A stretch of 9,061 nucleotides of DNA from assembly GCA_003457065.1 (NCBI GenBank), contig DMJQ01000173.1, positions 23,221 to 32,281 of the forward strand, written 5' to 3'. Source of the DNA: Clostridiales bacterium. GTDB lineage: Bacteria; Bacillota; Clostridia; Tissierellales; Sedimentibacteraceae. A program made the translations under genes and the position numbers. Below the pieces are notes generated by a model that was not told where the DNA came from, did no database searches, and saw only the letters and a list, made by a program, of their open reading frames with translations. Shown in pieces: positions 1 through 6,275 of this stretch (position 1 is its first letter; every line of letters begins with the position of its first letter).

Positions 1-115
1 CATTAATTGAAAAGCTATTCATAATTACCCTTCATTCCATAATATACCGTCATAACCTAAATTACACAATATGATATCAAAAAGTACCTGAAAAAGCAAT
101 TCTTAATGTTATTTC

Positions 116-143
116 TTGACCACGCTTCTTTCTATGGTATACT
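116..143 (+). promoter_or_regulatory. Sigma-A-type promoter of the methyltransferase gene
   Basis: A -35 box TTGACC (116-121) and a -10 box TATACT (138-143) are separated by 16 bp. The -10 is preceded by TG one base upstream (135-136), an extended -10 that would compensate for the short spacer. The first base of the gene's ribosome binding site is 23 bp further on, so the predicted leader is short. Apart from this promoter I see nothing recognisable in bases 1-163. Confidence 0.72.
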
Positions 144-165
144 GAATAAAATATTAAACTTATAT

Positions 166-172
166 GAGGTGG
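166..172 (+). promoter_or_regulatory. Ribosome binding site deciding the methyltransferase start
   Basis: GAGGTGG lies so that GAGG is six bases from the ATG at 176. An in-frame ATG at 164 overlaps this Shine-Dalgarno sequence and has no site of its own upstream, so 176 is the better start. Confidence 0.7.
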
Positions 173-175
173 ACG

Positions 176-775
176 ATGATTTTTAAGGTCATGGGACTTC
201 TGTTTCTTTTATTTTTTTATTCCATCTATGTGGTGAAAATGCTGCGGCAGAAGAAGAAAGGTATACAAACTGATCAGATTGCAAAGGGAAGAAAATCAAC
301 GGATGTCATGAGAACCGAGATTTTAATGAAGATTGCGACTTACAGCATTGTTGTTGTTGAAATCATAAGTATTATAATGAGCAGTACAGATAAGTTTACA
401 TCGCTGTCAATTATAGGAATAGTTTTCTGCACAGCCGGCGACCTGATATTTTTTCTTGCCGTTCATACCATGCGGGACAACTGGCGCGCTGGCATTCATG
501 AAAGCGACAAAACAGAGATGGTTACATCCGGAATATGCAGTTTCAGCAGAAACCCGGCATTTCTCGGATTTGATCTTGTTTATATCGGCATATTGATATT
601 ATTTTTCAACCCTGTCCACCTATTATTTGTAATTTTTGCGGTTACGATGCTTCACCTGCAGATAATTCAGGAAGAGAGATTTCTTCCTATAGTTTTTGGA
701 AAGGATTATATTAAATACAAGAGCCGTGTTTGCAGATACATCGGAAGAAAAAAAGCACCTGCCATAGGCAGGTAG
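176..775 (+). CDS. Isoprenylcysteine carboxyl methyltransferase / phospholipid methyltransferase family membrane protein
   Basis: This 199-residue integral membrane protein resembles bacterial members of the ICMT/PEMT family, which use S-adenosylmethionine to methylate a lipid-soluble or membrane-bound acceptor. Hydrophobic segments run at about residues 2-22, 55-69, 76-97 and 130-157. The family's C-terminal signature is visible: TSGICSFSRNPAFLGF (117-132), which corresponds to the usual T-x-G-x-Y-x-x-x-R-H/N-P-x-Y/F-x-G, and then the EER...FG..Y..Y...V motif at 166-185. The usual His of the RHP motif is Asn here (N126). The substrate cannot be told from sequence, because bacterial members rarely act on prenylated protein and many are uncharacterised. 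The gene has its own promoter and is convergent with the ATPase/propeller/vWA operon, with 59 bp between the stop codons. Its last codons form part of a terminator hairpin for the opposite strand, and no U-tract terminator is seen for this gene itself. The ATG at 176 is preferred over 164 because of ribosome binding site placement. Family is fairly sure, function is not. Confidence 0.85.
   Translation: MIFKVMGLLFLLFFYSIYVVKMLRQKKKGIQTDQIAKGRKSTDVMRTEILMKIATYSIVVVEIISIIMSSTDKFTSLSIIGIVFCTAGDLIFFLAVHTMRDNWRAGIHESDKTEMVTSGICSFSRNPAFLGFDLVYIGILILFFNPVHLLFVIFAVTMLHLQIIQEERFLPIVFGKDYIKYKSRVCRYIGRKKAPAIGR
748..773 (-). terminator. Distal rho-independent terminator of the three-gene operon
   Basis: Read on the minus strand, ACCTGCC, the loop TAT and GGCAGGT (773-757) form a 7-bp stem, followed by GC and then seven T (754-748). 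The plus strand has no U-tract after the hairpin, so it works in the minus direction only. It lies within the last codons of the convergent methyltransferase gene and is a backup to the hairpin at 785-823. Confidence 0.75.
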
Positions 776-784
776 TACGTCATA

Positions 785-823
785 ATAAAAGCTGCCAATG
801 ATGCGGAAGTCTCGTCGGCAGCT
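785..823 (-). terminator. Proximal rho-independent terminator of the three-gene operon
   Basis: The hairpin begins 11 bp after the stop codon of the vWA gene. On the minus strand AGCTGCCGA pairs with TTGGCAGCT (one G-U pair), and three more pairs are possible after a C-A mismatch. The tail is TTTTATTATG. On the plus strand the stem is followed by CTTACAC, so it is not a terminator for the methyltransferase gene. Confidence 0.7.
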
Positions 824-834
824 CTTACACACAA

Positions 835-2790
835 TCAATATATATGCAGTGAACCGCTAAAAACAGACTGCATATTTTTCCCTATTGCCTTTAGCAGCTC
901 TTTAGGCAGTTTTTCTACCTGTTCTCCGAGCATCACTCCGTGAGGCTGCTTATAGCCTTCATTCCATACGAAATTAAAAATCTTTTCATTTGCTTTGCTG
1001 TTTTTTCCTATTTGAAATCCATAGATTTCAACATTTTTAGATAATAACTCCTTTATGGTTTCCTTAGTAGATCCTGGAAAACTTGATGCACCGTCTGTAA
1101 TCTCAAAGACAATCTTTATCTGTTTCCCTTTTTTGAGTTTGTTTTCCTGAACAGATGTGATTCCATCGGATATTTCCCTGAGGCAGCCGGCATCGTCGGT
1201 TGCTCCGTCTGCTGCATTCAGCTTTACGATTGAACGAATTATCTCACTTGATTCTTTTTCTTTCAGGCTTTTATCATTAAATTCTTTAACATTATAATAC
1301 CTGCTTCCGAAAAACCATGTTTCGCTTAAAACTTCTATTTTTTGATTAAGCTGTTCTGCATTGCTTTTCAAATATCTGTTAAAATCATCTATCGACAGCA
1401 GAGTCACTGCCAAAGCTTTTCTTGCCGCTTCAATTTTTGATGCGTTCATCGAGCCTGAATTATCTATCACAAAAGAAATCTCTATTCTTTCTGGCAGTAC
1501 GTCCGTCTGCGGCTCTAACAGGTATCTGTTAAAAATCGGAAGGTTTTTGTAGTTTCCTTTTTTTTCAGCTTCCACAAAATCCGGATAAAAGTCAATAAAG
1601 CTATCGACATCAATTTTCCCCTTTATCTGTCCGTCTTTTTTTACACTTACCTCTTTTCGTGCATACCCAATGAGCTTTTTCCACAATTGGCGCATTTGTT
1701 CTCTTTCTGATTTCATCTTATTTGAATAAAATTGAAACAGCTGCTGATCTGTCTGGCTGATACCATAAGGCTCTAAATCTATCTTTCCCTGCATGGCATT
1801 TTGTGCGCTGTCACTTATTTTGTCCTGTTGATCCAGCATTTCTTCCAGAATCTTTTCTACTTCTTCCTGTGTAGATTCCAGCGAATCCGGTACTTCATCC
1901 GCTTCTGACTGCTCAAAAGGATTTTTGCTTCCTTCCGACCGGTCTCCTTGCTGTCCTTTTGATTTATAAAACATCATTTCATCAATTTCCTGCTTCCATA
2001 GCTGCTCAAAAATTGGAAAAACGAAAGAGCGGATGAACGGATCTCTTTCCGCAATTCCCTGCTCGTTATTTATCTCTCTGACTAATTGAAAATGAATGAA
2101 ATCAAGCAGTGGCTGATTAAATATTTTTCTGCCAAATGGATTTTCAGCCCATCCTTCAACTTCAGGTTTCTTTTTATATAATTCCGCAATTAAAAAACTG
2201 TTTGCAAAAGCCCTGTGCCTGGGCATTTGAGAAACCGACTCCATAGTCCTGCCCGTTTGTTTCATATATGAAACAATCTTTTCAAAATTATCTTCATCCC
2301 TGTATACAGGGCACATCTGCAAAACTCTCAGGAATGATGCCTGCTTATCCATCAGATGCAGCAAATCAATGATTTCTCTCCTGACATAATTAGAAATAAC
2401 TTTTGGCTGATATGCAGGATCACTTTCCAGCCCCTCTTTTTTTATCACGGCTATAATATAGCTTGTCATGTGATCAATTTCTTTCTGCCAGTCTCTTTTT
2501 CTGTTCAGATATTTTTTAGTTTGTTTCTTCCAATCGGAATATAAGGCTAATTCATAGTAGATATGCCACATGATTTGATTGTCATCTGATTTTCTTTCTA
2601 AAAAGCTTTCCAGCGGCAGGTACAAAACTCCCTTGGAAGGATCTAACGTAAACCTCTGCAGCTTTGGATCGGGAATATACATCAAACCGGAATCTCCCGT
2701 AAATGTAACCAATGAGCGCTGTTCTCTCTGCAAAAATTCCTCACAGTGTCTTTTAGATTCTTCAATTAATTTTTGTCCAAAGTCGTCCAT
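835..2790 (-). CDS. vWA domain protein of a MoxR/propeller/vWA system
   Basis: This is a 651-residue soluble protein. The C-terminal vWA domain spans about residues 436-640 and has a complete metal-ion-dependent adhesion site: DNSGS at 443-447 after a hydrophobic strand, Thr531 in the DGATDD loop, and Asp566 in the EITDG loop. Such domains bind a divalent metal and a partner protein, and are classic partners of MoxR-type AAA+ ATPases. Residues 1-275 are mostly helical and not recognised. Within them a helix around 73-88 carries H76-I-Y-Y-E80 and D86, which resembles a degenerate zincin helix but lacks the normal HExxH. A hydrophilic, acidic, Gln/Ser-rich linker (about 276-329) separates this half from a helical stretch leading into the vWA fold. 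No signal peptide or membrane segment is seen, so it is probably cytoplasmic. It is the third and last gene of the operon. The ATG at 2790 has AGGAGG six bases upstream. The in-frame ATG at 2796 directly abuts that site, and an ATG at 2853 lies inside the upstream gene. The vWA assignment is secure, the biological role is inferred. Confidence 0.9.
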   Translation of the reverse strand: MDDFGQKLIEESKRHCEEFLQREQRSLVTFTGDSGLMYIPDPKLQRFTLDPSKGVLYLPLESFLERKSDDNQIMWHIYYELALYSDWKKQTKKYLNRKRDWQKEIDHMTSYIIAVIKKEGLESDPAYQPKVISNYVRREIIDLLHLMDKQASFLRVLQMCPVYRDEDNFEKIVSYMKQTGRTMESVSQMPRHRAFANSFLIAELYKKKPEVEGWAENPFGRKIFNQPLLDFIHFQLVREINNEQGIAERDPFIRSFVFPIFEQLWKQEIDEMMFYKSKGQQGDRSEGSKNPFEQSEADEVPDSLESTQEEVEKILEEMLDQQDKISDSAQNAMQGKIDLEPYGISQTDQQLFQFYSNKMKSEREQMRQLWKKLIGYARKEVSVKKDGQIKGKIDVDSFIDFYPDFVEAEKKGNYKNLPIFNRYLLEPQTDVLPERIEISFVIDNSGSMNASKIEAARKALAVTLLSIDDFNRYLKSNAEQLNQKIEVLSETWFFGSRYYNVKEFNDKSLKEKESSEIIRSIVKLNAADGATDDAGCLREISDGITSVQENKLKKGKQIKIVFEITDGASSFPGSTKETIKELLSKNVEIYGFQIGKNSKANEKIFNFVWNEGYKQPHGVMLGEQVEKLPKELLKAIGKNMQSVFSGSLHIY

Positions 2791-2796
2791 ACTCAT

Positions 2797-2802
2797 CCTC
2801 CT
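2797..2802 (-). promoter_or_regulatory. Ribosome binding site overlapping the propeller stop codon
   Basis: A perfect AGGAGG shares two bases with the TAG stop (2803-2801) of the upstream gene. It is spaced six bases from the ATG at 2790 and none from the ATG at 2796. This decides the vWA start and suggests translational coupling. Confidence 0.75.
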
Positions 2803-4039
2803 ATTGATACAGCGGAACATTCCACAAATCTTTCGGTGTATTAATTCGATCAATGTGCAGCAGATTTAATCTGCCTTCAACATCCATAATCAAATATTTT
2901 GATATATCAAATTTAAGCACATTTGTATAAAAAACGTTCTTGATTGCAGCTTCTTCATTTAAATACCAGTTTCCAAAGTTCTCCTCAAGCAGGTATATGA
3001 TTCCGTCTTCGCTTAAAACTACTGCTGTACCGTTTTCGGATTGAATATCAAACAAGTTGCCCTTTAAATCTTTCAGCTCCGTTTTTATATTTTTTGAATC
3101 TCCGTATAAGTTAAATATCTTAAGCTTTCCCTTATTACCGGTCACCAAAATGGAATTCTTCTTACCGTTTCCATCTTCAAGGCACTTGATTTGTCTTATT
3201 TCCTCGCTAAGAAAATCAATTTCTTCCGTAACAACAAGTTGTCCGTCTTCATATTTTACGAAATATAATTTCCCATCCTTTGTTCCGGCCACAAAATAAT
3301 CATCATCTAATTTTTCAAATACGGTCCAGTTTGGAACAGTGCAACATATATCTTTATGAAAGACCAGGCGATATTCACCATCTTCTTTTATTATTTCAAG
3401 TAAATTTATCTTTTCATCTTCATTTTCCGCCATAAATAAATTATCCTCAATAGGTAAGCACCTCCCAAATCCATTAGAATAATTGTCTGTCCGAATCCTT
3501 CTGACCTTAATCTGGCCGTTAACATCGGGCAATTGATCGAAATTATCACACGAAAGCAGGTAACAGCCTCCCGAAACTCCGAAAAGCATAATTTCTTTGT
3601 CATTCAATTTATATATATATGAAATTGTCTCATTTATTTCTTTAATGGGAGGACCCCACTCTTCTTCAATCCGATGCTCAGAAATATCATCTGCAGTATT
3701 TATATAAAAGAACTGAACCTTTCTGTCAATGCTGCCTGCAATATAAAGATTTTTATTAATCCTCAACGCAGCCTGCAAAAAGCTGTCAAAATTAAAAGCT
3801 CCCCATTGCTTTAACGGATTAATACGCATTGCAGTCTTCCTGATATTATCTGCGTAAACCCGGTAATACGGAATTAATTCTGAAAGCAGTTTTTCTTCTG
3901 CCTTAGAAAGTCTGCATAATTGTTCTTCAAAATCATCATCATTTAGAATTCCGGTAGCCCGGCACTCATTCAGTTTTTCTCTCAGGGCTTTTATCTGACT
4001 TTTAAAATCATTTCCGTCTACCGATAAATTCATTCTCAT
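2801..4039 (-). CDS. Predicted seven-bladed beta-propeller protein, middle component of the MoxR/vWA operon
   Basis: This 412-residue soluble protein has no signal peptide or membrane segment. Residues 1-75 are charged and helical, probably a coiled coil. From about 95 to the end, seven similar strand-turn-strand units recur every 42-52 residues, starting near 97, 149, 200, 247, 295, 337 and 381. Examples are YFVAGTKDGKLYFVKY (248-263), ILVTGNKGKLKIFN (297-310) and LIMDVEGRLNLLHI (383-396). The pattern of hydrophobics, then G/D-G/R, then a second strand ending in an aromatic or Leu/Ile is typical of propeller blades such as WD40 or PQQ-like. I see no canonical WD dipeptides, so a known propeller subfamily cannot be named. 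It is probably the recognition or scaffold subunit between ATPase and vWA protein. The start ATG overlaps the ATPase stop as ATGA and has GGAGG (4050-4046) six bases upstream. Propeller fold is inferred by eye, the function is unknown. Confidence 0.8.
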   Translation of the reverse strand: MRMNLSVDGNDFKSQIKALREKLNECRATGILNDDDFEEQLCRLSKAEEKLLSELIPYYRVYADNIRKTAMRINPLKQWGAFNFDSFLQAALRINKNLYIAGSIDRKVQFFYINTADDISEHRIEEEWGPPIKEINETISYIYKLNDKEIMLFGVSGGCYLLSCDNFDQLPDVNGQIKVRRIRTDNYSNGFGRCLPIEDNLFMAENEDEKINLLEIIKEDGEYRLVFHKDICCTVPNWTVFEKLDDDYFVAGTKDGKLYFVKYEDGQLVVTEEIDFLSEEIRQIKCLEDGNGKKNSILVTGNKGKLKIFNLYGDSKNIKTELKDLKGNLFDIQSENGTAVVLSEDGIIYLLEENFGNWYLNEEAAIKNVFYTNVLKFDISKYLIMDVEGRLNLLHIDRINTPKDLWNVPLYQ

Positions 4040-6147
4040 CTTTTTCCTCCGTTATCCTCCAAATATTCAAGCAGATCTTTTGAATGCTCTAAATGAGATA
4101 ACTGCCGATCAAGTTCTTGATATTTTTTCGCATCAATTTGCTTCGAATCATCAACACCTGCTTCCAAAGAATCCTTTAATAATTCCGGCAAAGTTTTTCT
4201 GGCAGTTCCGTTTCCGAATACCAAGTGAACCGCATCTAACCAGCTTAATGTTTCAATTGACGGACGGACATAGCGATATGGACGGGTACGGATTTCGTCA
4301 TACGTTGTCGTTGCTTCTCCTATGCCCTTTGTCTCAACATTCCACCCGTCTCCCACAGGGAAAAATCCAAACCGAACCGCCTGTGCAAGAATATAGTTTT
4401 GATCGTCGGGATAGGTGATTGAACTGATAAAACCGTCCCACAATGCTTTGCTCATGTCCTTTTCTTCACCCTGATTCCAATTGTCCAGAACGTGCAGAAT
4501 ATTTCGGATTGATAATACCGATTCCCGCAGCTCCGGCTCATCCATTCCGGAATCTTTTTGGACTTCATTATCTTTCCACCTGCCCATAAAAACATTCTGG
4601 GTAACCCTGCACAGCTGAGAAAAGCGAAACAATTCTTCCAAAGTCCTTTTTGGTGCGGGAATATGAATATTTCCGTTCTTATCAGCCAATCGTGCTATTA
4701 TTATTCTGAAAAGTTCGTTTTCTTCCGGGAACTCCTGCTGTTCCAACGAACCGGCTGCTTTTTGAGGCACATAATTGTATTCAATCGTTACAAATCGAGA
4801 CTTAAAGGCTGGATTCAGCTCATTTGTTCCTTCATAATTTACCATCTGAGTTGACAGATTGCCTGTGCCGATAAATCCAAACCCCGGTTTAATCAGGACA
4901 GGACCAACTCCAGTAATATATGCCGTGCTTCCTGCGTGGCGCTGCAGAATATCATTAAGAGCAATTAAATTCTGCATTGCAATTGTATTTAACTCGTCAA
5001 CGATTACAGTCCTGCCTTCTTTTACCGCAATCAGGATTTCTCTTTCCGTTTTTTTGATTTCAGTTCCAAAAGCACTGTTGCTTGCTACAAGTAAATCAGA
5101 AAAACTTTTCCATATTTGAATCTTGAGCTGCAGCTGTTCTTCATCAGTCATCTGTTCCAGCCTCTCTCTGTGCTCCTCCATCCACTCATAAAAATCTCCT
5201 ATGATCATATTAAGATAATCCGAATATGATCCTTTGGAAAAGCTGTGTTTGAGGGTCAAAGTTTTCTCTACAAACATATCTTCGTAAGTTAAATTATGTG
5301 ATCCGGATATAAACAGAGGCTGTAAAGATTCTATTTCATCCTTGCTTCCGTTGGTTAAAATGTTTTTATAGTAAAGCTTTCTTTCCTCATTAAATTCTCT
5401 GAATTTTTCAATGGCATCTTTCTCCGTGGCAGTTGGATTTACAGAAAACCAAATCTCCATTTTTACTTCTAACTCTCGTTGTATTTTATTCTGGACAGTA
5501 AAATCCAAAGCGGCTTCGGTTGCCAGCTGTGTCTTCCCGCTTCCCAAGTGTCCGACAATATATACGGGAACGCCTAAATTCAATGAATCTATTACTTTTT
5601 GTTTTGCCCCGGCAACATAAGGGACAGTTACAAGGCGCTGCTGATGTTGGGTTTCTATATCGTTTACGAGCTGACGCTTATAATAAAACTCCCATGCTTC
5701 CGGAGAATTTTTAAGTATTTCTTCCAATTCATTTTCAAGCTTTTCTATGCGGTCAGATCTATACCTTGTAGCCGGACTGCTGCCATAATGGCTGTAATTA
5801 TTGCTTTCGCTGTTGACTCTCCTTTCCCAGAAAAGAAAAAACCTTTCATATTCGATTAAATTTTCAATCGCCTGTATCTTTTTGCCCATGTTCAACGTTT
5901 CTTCTTCTACATAAGCCTTGTATTTTTCGTAATAAAAATTATTTTCTCCAGAATTCGCAGGAATTTTGTTATCCTTTTCTTCAAACCCGCGAAAAGTCCT
6001 GAAAAATTCACCCTGTTCTTCTATTTTTTTATTGCTGTCATATTCCGATGTCTTTACTGCTTCCATGCGCAAATCCTCTTCATACATGCTTTGCATTTCT
6101 TCTATGGTAGGAATACGAACCTGCTCAGGATTTTTTTGCTCTTTCAC
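4036..6147 (-). CDS. MoxR-like AAA+ ATPase
   Basis: With the GTG start this is 703 residues; positions below use the 717-residue reading from the in-frame ATG at 6189 (subtract 14). Residues 1-185 are a charged helical N-terminal region. The AAA+ core runs from about 186 to 475: Walker A GHLGSGKT (213-220), Walker B VIVDEL (395-400, with catalytic Glu399) followed by N401, sensor 1 FIGTGN (439-444), and an arginine-finger-like NPAFKSRF (459-466). The order and the DELN...LN.IL..H context match the MoxR/AAA_5 group, which remodel proteins together with vWA partners. Walker A and B are about 175 residues apart, where compact MoxR proteins have roughly 60-70, because of added helical stretches near 235-290 and 311-385. 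A helical lid and a C-terminal helical tail (to 717) follow. It is the first gene of the operon and overlaps the next by ATGA. The GTG at 6147 has AAGGAG nine bases upstream, whereas the ATG at 6189 has no Shine-Dalgarno sequence. ATPase class is secure, the client is unknown. Confidence 0.92.
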   Translation of the reverse strand: MKEQKNPEQVRIPTIEEMQSMYEEDLRMEAVKTSEYDSNKKIEEQGEFFRTFRGFEEKDNKIPANSGENNFYYEKYKAYVEEETLNMGKKIQAIENLIEYERFFLFWERRVNSESNNYSHYGSSPATRYRSDRIEKLENELEEILKNSPEAWEFYYKRQLVNDIETQHQQRLVTVPYVAGAKQKVIDSLNLGVPVYIVGHLGSGKTQLATEAALDFTVQNKIQRELEVKMEIWFSVNPTATEKDAIEKFREFNEERKLYYKNILTNGSKDEIESLQPLFISGSHNLTYEDMFVEKTLTLKHSFSKGSYSDYLNMIIGDFYEWMEEHRERLEQMTDEEQLQLKIQIWKSFSDLLVASNSAFGTEIKKTEREILIAVKEGRTVIVDELNTIAMQNLIALNDILQRHAGSTAYITGVGPVLIKPGFGFIGTGNLSTQMVNYEGTNELNPAFKSRFVTIEYNYVPQKAAGSLEQQEFPEENELFRIIIARLADKNGNIHIPAPKRTLEELFRFSQLCRVTQNVFMGRWKDNEVQKDSGMDEPELRESVLSIRNILHVLDNWNQGEEKDMSKALWDGFISSITYPDDQNYILAQAVRFGFFPVGDGWNVETKGIGEATTTYDEIRTRPYRYVRPSIETLSWLDAVHLVFGNGTARKTLPELLKDSLEAGVDDSKQIDAKKYQELDRQLSHLEHSKDLLEYLEDNGGKR

Positions 6148-6156
6148 AAAAGTACT

Positions 6157-6162
6157 CTCCTT
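6157..6162 (-). promoter_or_regulatory. Ribosome binding site supporting a GTG start for the ATPase
   Basis: AAGGAG sits nine bases before the GTG at 6147-6145. Nothing comparable precedes the ATG at 6189, so translation most likely begins at GTG. The alternative would add 14 residues, including GKITEHHKKESTF. Confidence 0.6.
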
Positions 6163-6186
6163 TTTATGATGTTCTGTTATTTTGCC

Positions 6187-6216
6187 CATATATCAGTTGA
6201 GTTAAATACATATAAA
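6187..6216 (-). promoter_or_regulatory. Possible weak promoter of the ATPase operon
   Basis: Minus-strand TTTATA (6216-6211) and TATATG (6192-6187) are 18 bp apart, with an upstream TG giving an extended -10. The match to consensus is weak, but it lies between the upstream gene's terminator and the operon. A start of transcription near 6180 would exclude the ATG at 6189 and agree with the GTG start. Confidence 0.3.
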
Positions 6217-6250
6217 TTAAAATCCCGATTTTTTTAACTCGGGATTTTAA
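6217..6250 (-). terminator. Rho-independent terminator of the oleate hydratase gene
   Basis: A perfect 12-bp inverted repeat (arms 6217-6228 and 6239-6250) with a 10-base A/T-rich loop lies 25 bp past the stop codon. The arms have a CCCGA/TCGGG core flanked by A-tract and T-tract, so it could work in both directions. On the minus strand it ends in TTTTAATTTAT. It separates the hydratase from the ATPase operon. Confidence 0.85.
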
Positions 6251-6275
6251 TCAAATTATTTAACTTTAAATGTCA

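Noticed and set aside
164..175. ATG at 164 as the methyltransferase start
   Set aside because: It overlaps the GAGGTGG ribosome binding site that serves the ATG at 176.
755..824. The two hairpins as terminators for the plus-strand methyltransferase
   Set aside because: Neither hairpin has a T-tract on the plus-strand 3' side; both have one on the minus side.
623..838. Minus-strand 71-codon open frame opposite the methyltransferase end
   Set aside because: It crosses both operon terminators and is antisense to the conserved C-terminal motif of the methyltransferase. No ribosome binding site is evident.
2791..2853. Longer vWA protein starting at an ATG at 2853 or at 2796
   Set aside because: The 2853 start lies inside the propeller gene and has no ribosome binding site. 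The 2796 start abuts AGGAGG with no spacing. The ATG at 2790 is ideally placed.
4080..5859. Several plus-strand open frames of 60-112 codons opposite the ATPase gene
   Set aside because: They are antisense to a clearly conserved ATPase, lack ribosome binding sites and recognisable motifs, and overlap one another.
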